Assembly: GCA_003008705.1 (NCBI GenBank)
Contig: PDUO01000078.1
Coordinates: forward strand, 88,130 to 152,129
Source of the DNA: Pezicula radicicola
Lineage: Eukaryota > Ascomycota > Leotiomycetes > Helotiales > Dermateaceae
DNA length: 64,000 bases
Reading direction: 5' to 3'
Shown: positions 1 through 11,301 of the stretch, piece by piece
How positions within the stretch are numbered: position 1 is the first letter of the stretch
Layout: each line of letters opens with the position of its first letter
Notes under the pieces: model-generated
What the model was told of the DNA's origin: nothing
What the model saw: the letters and a program-made list of their open reading frames with translations, nothing else
Database searches by the model: none
Made by a program: the position numbers and the translations under genes

Positions 1-228
1 CAATTTCAGACTCGATCTCCCGTTCGCCTGCTGAAAACACCTCTTTGAACTATCTTTGTCAGCAAAGTTCTTAATCCATCGGTAACCATCCTCTTAGTAT
101 GTGTAAAGCTGTATGCATTGCAACAGTCTTTCCATATCCTTCCCTGTATCTAGAGCCATAAGTAGGAGGGCAAACAACCAAAAGTATCAGATGTAAGATT
201 ACATAAATTTGGTAGTGTGGCCTGTGTG

Positions 229-1961
229 TCAAGATGGGCTACCTTCTTCGCCAAACATAACCTCATCAATAGCTTCCAAGCCCTCCAGGAGATCAAAGCC
301 CTTCCTTAAGGCAAGATTAATCTTCATCTTCGTAATCTCATCCCTTTCATTCGCAATTCCATCCTTTCCAATCCCGAGTCTCGCGACCCTCTCTTCTCGT
401 TTGGAATACATCTTGTCGATGACCTCTTTCATCATGCTCTTGGTTGCTTCCGCTTGCCTGAATCGCTTTGGCTTTGGCTTTGGCTCTGCAGATGAAGATG
501 CCTCTGGTTTTGGATTTTGAACTTCAGAGACTTCTGCTTCTGTGTCTACTTCTGCTTCTGCTTCCCTGTCGTTTTTTTGTATCTGGTTGGTGAGCTTTCG
601 ATATTGCCCTATCTTGGCCGGGGCTAGACTTGCATCATCCGTAAAACTTTGCTTCTCGCCCCATAATCGTGATCGTGATGGTAACCCCTGAGGTTCAACT
701 TGAACCACTTCAACCTCGTTGGCCTCTGTTTTCATGTCGTTGATGATGGCTTGGTATTGGGCTTTTATGTCTTCTATGGTTGGTTCTCGCTTCTCCACTT
801 GACGATCCATCGTTGACCGTGGCCTTGACTCTGTTGGAAATATCCCTGGCATTTGGACATGCTCCGGGGTGAGGTCGGAGTCGGAGTCGGAGTCGGAGTC
901 GGAATCAGAGTCAATAATATCACTTCTCTGTATCCCGAAAAGTCAGTGAAAGGAAGCCTTTCCGAGAAAGAGGAGGGAGGGGTTGGTTGGAAGAAAGAAG
1001 CCCAGGAAAAGCCAAGCACAAAGCGAAAGAAATGGGAAATATTATGTTACTGACCTTGTCCTTGGATTCTCGAGTAACCAGTCTCGTTACTGGATGCAGT
1101 GGATGGGGGGCTACAACAGTCTGTCGTGGTGGTAACAAAGCATTCGGAAGAGGAAGTCGGAGACGGGCATTTGACTCCTCTTCCTCCGACTGGTAACCAT
1201 CTTCCAGTCGTTCTGCTTGAATTATGTCTCCGTTTCCATCATCTCCTTGGCTTTCTTCTCCCGTTTCTCCGACTTCCATTTGCTGCTGCTGCTGTTCGCC
1301 TCCTCGGATTTCATCATTGCCATTACTCCTCTTGGTCCTCAACGTCTCGCCTACCTTCCTCAAGATTCGATCCCGCAAAACATCAATCTTTTCTGTGTCC
1401 CGTTTCCTCGATCCCGAAGTCTTAGCTATCAAAGTACACCAACGCATTTTCTCTTCCGTGACACCCAATATGCCTAGCAATTCAGTAAGAAGATCCTGTT
1501 GTTTTCGGTTTCCATTTTTATCCTTCTTATTCTCCTTTTCTTTGGTTCTCAATTTCGTCTCGGTTCTTAAGTCCGCGGGCTTTTTTATTTCGGGGTGTGA
1601 ATCGAGGAAGGTATTGAGGAGGGTATTGTAGCTTGTGCCGTTGCTGGAGGATAAGGACCAATTGAGACGACATTGGGCGACGAAGGTTTTAGGGGTATGT
1701 TGCCCAAAGAGTAACTATTGTGTGGGTTAGTAAATAGATACATTGAGGGAGTAAAAGAGAGAGACAGAACAGAAAAGGAGGAGGGGTGAGGAGGAGCAGT
1801 AAGGGGGAGGAACGGGAAAGGAGAAACGGGATTACTTGATCAGTAGAGGCATTTCGAGCTTCCTTAGCGCAGTTGCGACAGCTGGAAATTTGTTGAACAA
1901 TTTCCTCTTTTGATTCTTCCGACTCAGAAGAGTAAGATGGAAATATCCTTTTCGAAGGCAT
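229..1961 (-). CDS. hypothetical charged, low-complexity protein, 3 exons
   Basis: Gene model built by eye: exons complement(229..927, 1055..1714, 1836..1961), both introns phase 0, giving about 494 residues. The ATG at 1961 opens a Ser/Glu-rich stretch (MPSKRIFPSY...) followed by CRNC. Intron 1 runs from CAA/GTAATC to CAATAG; intron 2 from AAG/GTCAGT to ATACAG. Joining the exons keeps one open frame. The middle exon is Lys/Glu-rich with a Gln run. The last exon opens with an Asp-Ser repeat encoded by a GACTCC microsatellite, then has a Glu/Ala/Pro-rich part and a helical, charged C-terminus. No known catalytic domain is visible. The composition suggests a nuclear or scaffold-type protein, but that is only inference. 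No family was recognised. Confidence 0.68.
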
Positions 1962-2250
1962 GAGCAACAGGGTGACCGAGCGATTATGGAGTAGATATCA
2001 AATGAGAGAGAGGGAGATAGAACACTAAATAGAAAAATAGAGGTTACTTGAATAAGTTAGTATTAAGTAAACATTTGATTTACATAAAAGAAAGAGGACT
2101 AAAGGAAGATTCTAGTTTGCATACTACATAACTATGTTATACAACAAATAAGAATACTTAAGACCCTCAATAGAAAATAAAATATATCTGTAATAGCTAA
2201 AAGAAAGACTAGCTTTATAAATAGGCTTTATTCTATAGCTAGGTAAGTCT

Positions 2251-2384
2251 TATCCCTTTGTGTGGCTCGGGGCCGACCAACTTGGATATAGGACGTACAT
2301 AGTAAAATACATATATTTTTTGGTGGTAGAATTCTCTAGGTACCGAATCCTTGCAGGGTCGACCTTGAGGTACACAAAGGGATA
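2251..2384. mobile_element. 134 bp inverted-repeat element, MITE-like, flanked by TA
   Basis: The left end TATCCCTTTGTGT and the right end ACACAAAGGGATA are exact reverse complements. The match continues imperfectly inward (GGCCGACC on the left against GGTCGACC on the reversed right arm), so most of the element folds back on itself. TA dinucleotides sit at both borders, as in Tc1/mariner-type insertions. There is no coding capacity. Other copies in the genome would be needed to prove mobility. Confidence 0.55.
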
Positions 2385-2476
2385 GTAATAGTATACTTTT
2401 ATATTATTGTTTTTATTATATCTATTAATATATACATAAATATATATTTCTAAACCTCTGTATACTATAAAATTTT

Positions 2477-2514
2477 CTTCTCTTTCTTTCTTTCTTTCTT
2501 TCTTTCTTCCTTCT
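2477..2514. repeat. (CTTT)n microsatellite
   Basis: About eight uninterrupted CTTT units in an AT-rich context. No function is inferred. Confidence 0.9.
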
Positions 2515-3326
2515 TATATTAGCTTACTTTTAACTAGAGGAATAAAAACTAAGTTACTAGAAGTAATATTAAATACTATAATTAAGTAGGTAATTATTAC
2601 TTTCCTTAGTTAGTTTCGCTCTTTGTACTAGCTAAGAATATTGAAGAAAGAAATATCAAAGATTAAATAGGTATAATCTAGAGGTAGTAGTAACATGTAG
2701 GTACTAATTAGCGTTTCATTCTGTGCCAGTCTTGCCTCCCACTTAATAGGTAGAAGTAATCAAGCCTATATTCATAGTTCTTACTATAATGCTCGCACTT
2801 CACTCAATGCGATCCTCGCATGTGGTCAAGGGTTCATATTCTGGGTTCTATTTGATGTAGTAGCTAATCACTAAAAATTCACTCAATGAATGTAAAGTTA
2901 ATAAAAGAAAGAAGCCAAGAAATAAAAATATATAATAAAGGAAATTAACTCTGCTTTCGACCTTACTTTATTCTACAAGGGCTATCTTCTTCAAGTATAA
3001 CAAAGAAGGTACAGTACGAAAACAGCGAAAGCACAAAAAAAGAATTCATCTTTCCTTTTAGCGGTCACTTCAAAAAATTTAATTCCTTTCAATGCTCTTT
3101 GTATCATACACCGTCTGCGGTCTTGCGTACTTACTGATCTGTCGCTTATACGGAGACCAAAGTTGGTAGACATGCGCATACCATTGACAAGATTCCACAA
3201 CCGGGCGCATGCAAACAAACAAAGCACTTTTAATCTCTCTTTATTTTCTATTCTACCAACATATTTTTGACACCCAACTTTTTGCGCTTCTGCCCCCTCC
3301 ACAACAACACTCCATCAGCCTCATCA

Positions 3327-5141
3327 ATGTCAGTTCCAGCCTTCAGACCAAAAACTTTCCAAAACCAAATCTTCGCCCAAGAAACCCAACACAAACGCGC
3401 CCAATATGCCCAAGAACTACGAAAGCTACCACCAAACGATAGACTAAACCATCTTCACCGTCTCAAAACATACCATCAATGCCCATGTCCGATCTGTGAG
3501 GGCCATCGCTGGCAGCTTCCTCAATCTGAAAGTCCTCCATCAAGTCCTTTCAAGTTGACTGCTGCCGATCTCGAGAGATTTGAGAGACTCCCGCCGTCTG
3601 GGAGGGAAATTCGTCAGAGTTCTGAGCCGGTATTTGCGAGTCGGGATGAGGAGCTGGACAGAAAATGTCGGAGGCGGAATTCACTCCAGGGCGAAGGCGA
3701 ATTGGAAGATGAAGATGGTCAATCGCAAAATGGTGAATCGCAAGAAAGTCCAAGTCAATTTAGATTACGCGACATCGAGTGGTTCATAAGATGGCACAAC
3801 CAAATCACCACATTAAAAGAAAATCATCGCAGATACCGAGACCAAGCAGCACAGGCGGTATACAACTGGGTAGCGACTATCTGGGCTCGAGTACAGCAAT
3901 TCGAGCGGCTATCTCCTCTCATTCATGATCTATTCCGCATTCTACTTTGGCTGTTGAGACCCGTCTTTGCTCTCCTCAATTGGGTCTTGGCTATGTTGGT
4001 TTATATCTTTATTGCTGTATTCCCAGTCTTATTTGTGGGCTACCTCCTTCTACCTATGGCTTTGTGGTTCCCATTGATTCCGTACGCCGTGGATCGGTTC
4101 ATTACTCCTGTGGCTTGTGTTGGACCTTTGGCACACTTCGAGGCTAGCTATGGTCTTGGGTTGTGTCAAAAGATGACTACTGCCAATGTGACAAGTTCGA
4201 CCTTGACGCTTGCCGAATTTCTCGAAGATATTGGCAAGGATACAGTGTGGGAGCCAACCTTGGCCCTTAGCACACATGTCCAAGAGCTTGGGTCTGAGGT
4301 CCGAATACAACGAGCAAAAATTGGTGCGATATCTTCGAAATGGCGATTCTCAGCTGTTGAGGTTGTTGGCGCAGCGGAATTGGTGCCGCAGCTCTCCCAA
4401 ATCAACGACATGTTCATCGTACAGGCCAATGAACTTATCGGCTACGGAGTCCAGGTTGGCTACACGCATTTCCAGATTACTTCAATCCTTGGTTATTTTA
4501 AGGATCATCTGCAGCGGAGAGCAAAGACAGATATTGATGAAGCTATGCAAAAAAAATTCTTGAATCTTGCAAAGCAAGCTGTTAAGAATATCAACAAACT
4601 GCTCGAATTAACCAACCATGTTCTTGACCTCTCGATCACAACTACAACCGCTGTCGAATCCGTGCAAGAAACACTTCAAAGAGTCGAAAAAGAACTTCTC
4701 GAAACATGGATCAGTGATTGCAATAAAGCTCAGCAAGAACACAAACAACTATGGTTCCCGACAAGATACTTTACGCAACTTACTTTGCCCCGAAAAGTCG
4801 AGCAAGACACCGATATACAAGACGCAAAACGAGCCTGCTCTGGTGCAGTGGTCGAACTCGAAGAAGTCAGAAATGTGCTTACCGACCACCAAAAGATATG
4901 GTCTGCTTTTGTTGACTACCTCGAAAGCGCACCGCTTCATGTCGAGGTTGGCATTGGCTTAACTAGGCTCATTGAGAACATGCAGCAAATTTTGGAGAAG
5001 TGGGTGAGAGATGCTTGTCGTACTAAGGTTATTGCTCATGCGAGACGGACTCGTAATTCTCTGCCGAATGAGGAGGAGTTCGTGGTCTGCTACCGTACAC
5101 CACAGTTGCCGAATAAAAAGAAAATACAGACGGAAGGCTGA
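3327..5141 (+). CDS. predicted membrane protein, unknown function
   Basis: Single uninterrupted frame of 604 codons from the first ATG (MSVPAFRPKT). A Cys-rich patch (CPCPICEGH) lies near residues 52-60. The next ~130 residues are polar and acidic, probably disordered. A strongly hydrophobic block of about 55 residues near 200-255 (LLWLLRPVFALL, then VYIFIAVFPVLFVGYLLLP) predicts two closely spaced membrane helices. The C-terminal 300 residues are Gln/Glu/Lys-rich and helical, partly coiled-coil-like (about 395-480). This arrangement resembles fungal-specific membrane proteins of unknown role; no enzymatic motif was seen. There is no intron and no frame damage, so it is probably expressed. 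Localisation to an internal membrane is a guess. Confidence 0.8.
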   Translation: MSVPAFRPKTFQNQIFAQETQHKRAQYAQELRKLPPNDRLNHLHRLKTYHQCPCPICEGHRWQLPQSESPPSSPFKLTAADLERFERLPPSGREIRQSSEPVFASRDEELDRKCRRRNSLQGEGELEDEDGQSQNGESQESPSQFRLRDIEWFIRWHNQITTLKENHRRYRDQAAQAVYNWVATIWARVQQFERLSPLIHDLFRILLWLLRPVFALLNWVLAMLVYIFIAVFPVLFVGYLLLPMALWFPLIPYAVDRFITPVACVGPLAHFEASYGLGLCQKMTTANVTSSTLTLAEFLEDIGKDTVWEPTLALSTHVQELGSEVRIQRAKIGAISSKWRFSAVEVVGAAELVPQLSQINDMFIVQANELIGYGVQVGYTHFQITSILGYFKDHLQRRAKTDIDEAMQKKFLNLAKQAVKNINKLLELTNHVLDLSITTTTAVESVQETLQRVEKELLETWISDCNKAQQEHKQLWFPTRYFTQLTLPRKVEQDTDIQDAKRACSGAVVELEEVRNVLTDHQKIWSAFVDYLESAPLHVEVGIGLTRLIENMQQILEKWVRDACRTKVIAHARRTRNSLPNEEEFVVCYRTPQLPNKKKIQTEG

Positions 5142-5754
5142 GATCACATTGGACACGCCATTATTGCCTAGGGGTAGTTACTACTGAATGCGTATGGTTC
5201 TGTGCCTACGTTCTTCCAGCTTATTCGTCTCAATTTCCAATTCAATTCTCTATCAATCAATCCTACCTCTCACTTTAATTGTAAACCCTGACTTGTGAAA
5301 ATCTCAAAAGCCACTAGCCTCCTTCACACGTCCCCTCTAACCAACATAATTAACAGCATACCTCGAGTATAGGCATGCTTATATTAAAAAAAGGTGAGGT
5401 GATCTATTGTCGGTAGCTACGTAATTATGTATCAGTCCGGATTTTTCGAGTACATCTTTCTTTGTTTTGCTGTGTTTTGATATCTATACCTGTGATAGAG
5501 GTTCGTAAGCTTCTTTGTCTCTTTGAGTATCAAGGACAAAGAGTCGTCCTAAGACGGATTTGACACCCCCATATTATTTTTCTTCCTTCCCAGACTTTTA
5601 CCACTAAAAAAGTATGTATTTAATCGTGCACGTCTATGGATTCATTGAAATTAATTTGTTTTCTTTAGAAGTACGGTATCCCCTCCTGAAATGCCCAACT
5701 CCTTCCTCAAGCAAAGAGATGAAGAATAATTCCTTTTTCTCATACAACTTCAAT

Positions 5755-5825
5755 ATAATAGCCGGACCCACCTCCTACTGCGCTATCGCTTGTAAAGCGC
5801 AGTAGGACGAGGGTCCGGCTATTAT
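5755..5825. repeat. 71 bp near-perfect inverted repeat (hairpin)
   Basis: The outer arms ATAATAGCCGGACCC and GGGTCCGGCTATTAT are exact reverse complements of 15 bp. A 4-nt mismatch follows, then inner arms CCTACTGCGCT and AGCGCAGTAGG pair again around a loop of about 11 nt. TA sits at the borders. This could be a very small MITE or a structured RNA or DNA element. It is more GC-rich than its surroundings, which argues for recent arrival or constraint. Confidence 0.7.
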
Positions 5826-6248
5826 CTATCTGCATTTCCACTGTGCAAGGACCGATGTCCAATATCTATAGGAGACAAGATGAACTCGATCAAATTGGAT
5901 ATGTTGACACCGGTGATACCTATGTGTCTAGATACAAGAAAGCGAAGGCTACAAGTGGACATGTTTTTCTGCTTATGAGGGTCTTTCTCATAGTGCTCTC
6001 GTGGACAGAAGAGTAGTTTGCTGTCAACAAGCGATGCCGAGCATATTGCGGCAAAGCAACCGGAGAGGTAGTATAGCCTACCCTTTCGTTTATCTTTCCA
6101 TGTACAGTGCTGTACACCTACCATGCAAGGCAAGATTTGGTAGGTTTCGAACTTTCACTATCTCCTAATGCAGGTACAATGCTAGTACAATGCTGGTACC
6201 TACTTCGGCATAGAATCCATTCAAACATCTAAACGTCAATCGGATAAG

Positions 6249-6650
6249 AATCTTCTTCGACAGCAATCACGAAGAATTCTAGAAATATTTCGTATATGTT
6301 GTAACCCGTGGGTACTTGTATTATTGCAGGCAGGTATTATGCAATAACTCGACCTATTAAATATTCTTATAGTACGACAGCATTAAACAGGAATCTTCTT
6401 GGTTGCATATACGAAGAATTCTAGAAACATTCAGTACATATTACTACGGGTACTTGTATTACTACAGGTACTATCCAAGAACTCGACCTATTAAATATAC
6501 TAACGTCATGACGGTATCAAACAGGAATCTTCTTAGTAGCATATACGAAGAATTCTAGAAATATTTTGTATGTACAGTACCGCTACGGGTACTTGTATTG
6601 CTGCAGGTACTGTGCAGGTACTGTACAGGTAACCCGAACCATTAAAACAC
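6249..6650. repeat. tandem repeat, about 2.9 copies of a 134-142 bp unit
   Basis: Each unit starts AATCTTCTT, then CGAAGAATTCTAGAA about 20 bp on, then GGGTACTTGTATT and CTCGACCTATTAAATA. Unit starts are near 6249, 6391 and 6525. The third unit also holds short AGGTACTGT repeats. The copies differ by scattered substitutions and small indels, so the array is old. No coding frame runs through it. Confidence 0.75.
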
Positions 6651-7138
6651 TTCAACATTTTCAGCTTCAAGCCGTGTACTGCTACTGTCTTTGATTGGTT
6701 AGTAAGTAAACAACTATATGTGCCGAGGGAGGCAATGCAATAATGCAAACAAGTTCCAACAAACATCTCAAGGAAGCTAGCTCGCTTAAAGTAGCGGTGA
6801 CAAATCTCACCGGCTACAAGAGATTTTGAAACCCCACATCCTGTTTACTAGCACTAGTAACAACTATGATTGGTCTTTATTTTTTGAAGAAAACGAGGAT
6901 TTGATGGAAGGATTCTGATCTTGCTTACAGCTACAGCCGATCTTAGCTGTGAACTTTTCCTTGCACGCTCGAAGCGTACAAGGTAGACAGACTTATGTAG
7001 ACATGGTTAACTTAACTTAAGAAGTCAAATCTCCTACTTTCCTTCGAAAAGCACCTTCTCTTATCAGCATCACTACTCCACATACTATTATTATCCGGTC
7101 CATCTTCCGCCACTGCTATCGACGCGACTTGACACATA

Positions 7139-8234
7139 ATGGCCGAAGCAACATCTACTCCCACTCCCACTCCCACTCCCACTCCCTCCTTTGTGATTAA
7201 GGATGATATGACAAAGAGCCAGATTATCCACGAGCTTGAAAAACATAGGCTCCCTACTCATGGCCTCAAAGCAGAGCTTGCAACACGATTGCAAATGAAT
7301 CTCATTGGCTGGACCGACGGCGATGAGGAGTCCATGGCCAAGTATTTCCGCTGCACCAAAGATGTTCTCGAGGTTGCGTGTGAACGCTACGGTCAATCTC
7401 CTGTTGGAACCAAGCCAGAACTACGCCGGCGGATTTTCATTGCTGCTATGAAGACAACCAAAGGTAATTTATCTCCAGCGTCCTGATTGGCAGCACTATT
7501 ATTTATTGACTGATTAAACAGGAGCCGACAACGTTAATATTACCAACCAAATCCCTACTATTACTGCTGAAAATATTCCAACAACCACTCAAGTCCTACC
7601 ACCACCAGCCATCCACCACCCAGTACTAGATCCGTGCTATACCAAATATCGTTCAGCACCTAGCTCACCATTGATAACTGATACGAGCTCGAATAAGTTA
7701 GAGTCCGACTCGGAGGACTACTCTGATTTTGAACTATCATGCGACGAGCGTATGCCCCAGGTACGTACAATCCATCCATCCACCCATCTATCCATCTATC
7801 CAGTAGCTTTCTGCCTTTTCGTTACTACAAGATTCTTCTTACTTACAATACATTACTCACAGGGTCCTAAGGGGATAATGAGATTGGACAAAGCTCAGGC
7901 GGCTACTGAGCAAAAAGAAGCCACGCCTGCTCAGACGACGATGACAAAGACGAAGACGCTACCCAAAAAAACCACCCCACGAAAGACAACAACAGCCAAG
8001 ATGACAACACAACAAAAGCAGAAGACTAAGACTAAGACTAAGACTAAGACTACGACGACACCTTCTTCAAAGACAGATAAAGAAACCCTGGTCAAAGACC
8101 AACAACTACATGATTGTGTCAGAGATCTTCTTCGTCAGATCCATTCTTCTCGTAGAGAGTTGGTGAATAAGGAGTGGGATAGGATGGCGGGTCTTCTTAG
8201 GGTTCAACTTCAACTTGTTCTTGATTTTTTGTAA
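7139..8234 (+). CDS. SAP-domain protein (putative DNA/chromatin binding)
   Basis: Exons 7139..7463, 7522..7760 and 7863..8234; introns have GTAATT...AACAG and GTACGT...CACAG borders, giving 311 residues. After a Thr-Pro repeat (microsatellite-coded), residues 24-52 match the SAP helix-extension-helix pattern (MTKSQIIHELEKHRLPTHG, then LKAELATRL). Residues 72-104 form a second, weaker SAP-like unit (LEVACERYGQSPVGTKPELR). The middle is acidic and Ser-rich, and the third exon is a Lys/Thr-rich basic tract ending in a short helix. SAP motifs bind AT-rich DNA in scaffold-attachment, repair and SUMO-ligase proteins. No second catalytic domain is visible, so a DNA-binding or chromatin role is inferred. 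Intron 2 is in frame, so its retention would not break the protein. Confidence 0.75.
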
Positions 8235-9019
8235 GGGTTTTATGTTATGTTATCGTGAACCTTCCCTTCTTTCTCTTTTGTAATCTTTTGGTATTCATTT
8301 TTTTGCTTTTTTCTGTGGCATCATCTACTGAGAGAAGGGGGGACGCGGGGGGAGGTGAGGTTGTTGATTGATTGATGGATTCTAGTTCTGGCCCCGTTTG
8401 AATTGTCAGCTTTCCGCTTAACAATATCTACCTTTGTAATACAAAAAGAGAGATTGGATTTTTTGTTTGTTTGTTGTTGTTAAGTTATTCTAGATAGATA
8501 GCTGTCTTTCGTCCTTTCTATTCTTTAGGGAAATAAATGTTGCAGGACAGTTAGTCTTTGAATTAAATCATTACCATGCATTCGCTCATTGATTACTCTA
8601 TTGCCCACTAACTCGCTAAACTTGTTGTAATTAATTAGTTTATATAGTAAAGAGACTCTTGAAAGAAAGATAATGTACAGTATACCGTACCATAAACCCA
8701 TCTTCAATAAGGGCTTGCTCATTGTTCTTAATTTTTGGAGTGGTGCGCAGAAAGTACCATCTCGCATAATAAAGATACAGTTCAAATAAAGGGAAAAGTA
8801 GAATAGCAAACACAAACACGCAGCTTTAAGTGATATAATGTTGTTTTACATATATAACTAACCCACCTAGCTAGCCATCTTCATCCCACTCTTCCTCTAC
8901 ACACTACATACTGCACACTCAACTCGGTCAATCAGTCAAGTCAGTCAGTTTGTAGCCTGCAACAAACCAAGTTCATTCATTCCTTCATTTATTCCTTCGT
9001 TCGTCAAAGGAAAACAAAA
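8235..9019. other. intergenic region
   Basis: Holds the 3' flank of the SAP gene and the promoter and leader of the next gene. The last 100 bp contain CAGTCAGT and ATTCATTC runs. A 96-codon minus frame here is AT-rich, lacks coding character and was not accepted. Confidence 0.5.
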
Positions 9020-9854
9020 ATGAACAACAAGTCAAACGGAAAAGCAGCCCAGGCAGCCCAGCATGAAAAAAAGGACGGGCTATTATTACCCCATGAAATA
9101 ACATCGAGTCAAGACCCACCACCAAAGGTATTTATTTATTTTGGTTTCGAGTGCCCGCCCTACCCTCGCTCTCTTCTGTCTATCTATCCGTACCTAGCAG
9201 TAATAAAAATATAAAACTAATGCAAAAGAAAAATCTACAGAAGATACAGATCGAATTCATGGACACGAAGATGCAGAGAAACATACTAGCAGACGCCGAA
9301 ATGCGTAAGGTAAGTTAGTCATATCAGTTAGTCTATGATTTGTACCCTTGTATCTTCTTCTTTGTTATTTCCGTATTACATAACATAACATACAGTTTTA
9401 TCTAACGCTGATTGTTATCATAATAAAAGAAGTACGAGGAAGACCTATGCAAGAATAATCTGGTCTGGAAGGAACAGGGATATTCGGCTTTGGAGATCGA
9501 TCAGAATAACACCATCCGAAAACTTGTAAGTATATCTAGAAACTAAAATATTCTTTTTAACGTTAATTCCTCCTCTAATTCTATCCTTACCCTTATCCTT
9601 ATCATTATTACACCTCTCTCTCTCTGACTCTCTCTGACCACCCCTTCTTATTTATTCTCTATCTATCTACACCTTTCTAATATCAGCGTCTGGGTTGGGG
9701 CGGGGGCATATAGCAATTACAACTCTTCGACCATGAAGTCGCGCACGAATGGCTCTGTAACCAACTCCACGAAGAACAGGACCGCAGAGCCGAGCTGGAA
9801 GATCAGATCAAGAAAGTAAAGGAGGATGAGGCGGAATTGTTGAGATTGCAGTAG
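9020..9854 (+). CDS. small coiled-coil protein, 4 exons
   Basis: Exons 9020..9127, 9241..9309, 9430..9525 and 9714..9854, all introns phase 0, giving 137 residues. Each intron has clean borders (GTATTT...CTACAG, GTAAGT...AAAAG, GTAAGT...TATAG) and exons 2-4 are open only in the joined frame. The N-terminus is polar. From residue 37 on the protein is almost entirely charged helix (KYEEDLCKNN, then HEEQDRRAELEDQIKKVKED), a predicted coiled coil. No domain name can be given. The acceptor of exon 3 is AAAAGAAG, a NAGNAG tandem acceptor that could add or drop one Lys. Four exons in 835 bp and an undamaged frame support a real gene. Confidence 0.72.
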
Positions 9855-10910
9855 GAGTATCTACGGCTTGCTACATGGCGATCGAAGAAATAACTGAGGA
9901 GAGAGAGGGAGAGCAATAGGCAAATAGGGAATAGGGAATAGGGTGGTGCTTCTCTTTGAACTAAAACTAGCAGTGAACTTACTTGGAGTGATTGGACGAG
10001 ATTTGGGCATAGAAACGATGTGATTTCAGCAACATCGGCGATGAAGCAAGGCGGTGAAATACTGGGAGTCGGTGGACAAAGCTGAGGAGGTACTGGTGGT
10101 GGTCGACAGCAAGGTGGCCGTGGCGGGACAATACCACGCATGAACACGGCGAATTTTACAACAGGCTGACGTACGGTAATCGGAATCCCGTGCACTGATG
10201 ATAACTTGGCACCGTTTCATGAGAAGAATCCCCTCGTTGGAATATTGAGGGAAATAGTTTCGGTCCAAGTGGCCGTAATAATCCTCCATAATTAATTGAG
10301 TGGATAGGCGAGGTACGAAGTACAGTACAGGGTCCTGTGCGCTGTACACAAGCCAAGGTTAGCGAATCTCTAAACGGTGTAAGCAACATGTCGCCTACTA
10401 TTGTTTTTTCTTTGTCCCTTGTCCCCTTTGTATCCTCTACCTACTATGCTTAACCGAAAGCAATCATATATCATCATAATTTCTTCTTCTTCTTCTTGTG
10501 TTCATCCTTTCTTCAGGTGTTGGGGATAAACATGGCGGTATCGTAATACGCCCTGTCAAACGTACAAAAGAATGAAGATATAAACATCTAGGCGATATTT
10601 GTGAAGCTGCATGTAAAATGCACGGTTACTTACGCATGATGTACTCGAGATCCCCCTTATGTATATACCCTACTTATTTGTATACTTTTTAGAAGGAGGT
10701 ACGACGGAGAAGAAGAGTTATCCCAGGGGGGGAAGTTACTAGAAAATAGATTTTCTTAGCGTAAAACTTAGTACAATCTTAGTAGTCTTTTTTTCCTATT
10801 TAGGACAAATAGCTAAGGATATTTTACCTTTTAGGAATAATACGCAAGGCATTGTTAGGCAGACATCTACCTTAAGGTAATATTGCCTTAGGCTCCAAAA
10901 TCCAATTATA
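9855..10910. other. intergenic region
   Basis: No supported gene. Pro/Ser-rich minus-strand frames between 9803 and 10390 overlap the end of the previous gene and look like shadows. There is a CTT run near 10481-10497 and AT-rich sequence from 10560 on. Confidence 0.4.
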
Positions 10911-11301
10911 TGGGCACAGCAATTCGAGACCACGAGCTTGAGCCACCTCCAATCAAACCATCTCAAGCCAACCATTTGCACACCAATCCTTCTCAGGACA
11001 ATCATTTTTCAAGCCAAGCCCGAGAGGTCATCTCAAGTCAACACTTCTCAACTCAAGTTCAAGCCATCCGAAGTTAATCCTTCTCCAGGATCCCAGCCAA
11101 CAACTCCAACATATTGTCTCGTCCAAGAACAAACTTAATTCCCAGGTGCAGGATCAGGACCAGGACCAGGTGCAAGTCAAGCCCAAGTTCCAGATTAAGA
11201 TTAAACATCGGCCCTTTAACTATAACGCCAGCCATTTCTGGACTCTTCTAACTTCCCAGACTCCTTTCAAGGAACACTACCAGCACCGGCAGCTCAAGTA
11301 A
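10911..11301 (+). pseudogene. Gln-rich coding relic
   Basis: An ATG at 10911 opens MGTAIRDHELEPPPIKPSQ and continues polar to a TAA near 11074. Coding character then resumes in another frame (QLQHIVSSKNKLNSQVQ, a repeat of Asp-Gln, then FNYNASHFWTLLTSQTPF) and ends at 11301. No intron with good borders joins the two halves. The likely reading is a frameshifted remnant of a Gln-rich protein. No family recognised. Confidence 0.35.

Larger units (their letters stand above)
1962..3326. other. AT-rich intergenic region
   Basis: Mostly A+T, with short runs of AAGAAAG and TATATA and no convincing coding frame on either strand. It holds the inverted-repeat element at 2251..2384 and the CTTT tract at 2477..2514. 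The last 120 bp before 3327 are pyrimidine- and CA-rich, as expected for the promoter and leader of the next gene. The strong AT bias compared with flanking exons fits RIP-affected or non-coding DNA. Confidence 0.5.
5142..7138. other. intergenic region with hairpin and tandem repeats
   Basis: About 2 kb without a supported gene. It contains the hairpin at 5755..5825 and the three-copy tandem repeat at 6249..6650. The last 60 bp before 7139 are pyrimidine-rich and look like a leader for the SAP gene. Short frames here overlap the repeats and have no coding character. Confidence 0.5.

Noticed and set aside
9803..10389. Pro-rich minus frames
   Set aside because: Overlap the last exon of the coiled-coil gene, have no ATG-supported start and no coding pattern downstream.
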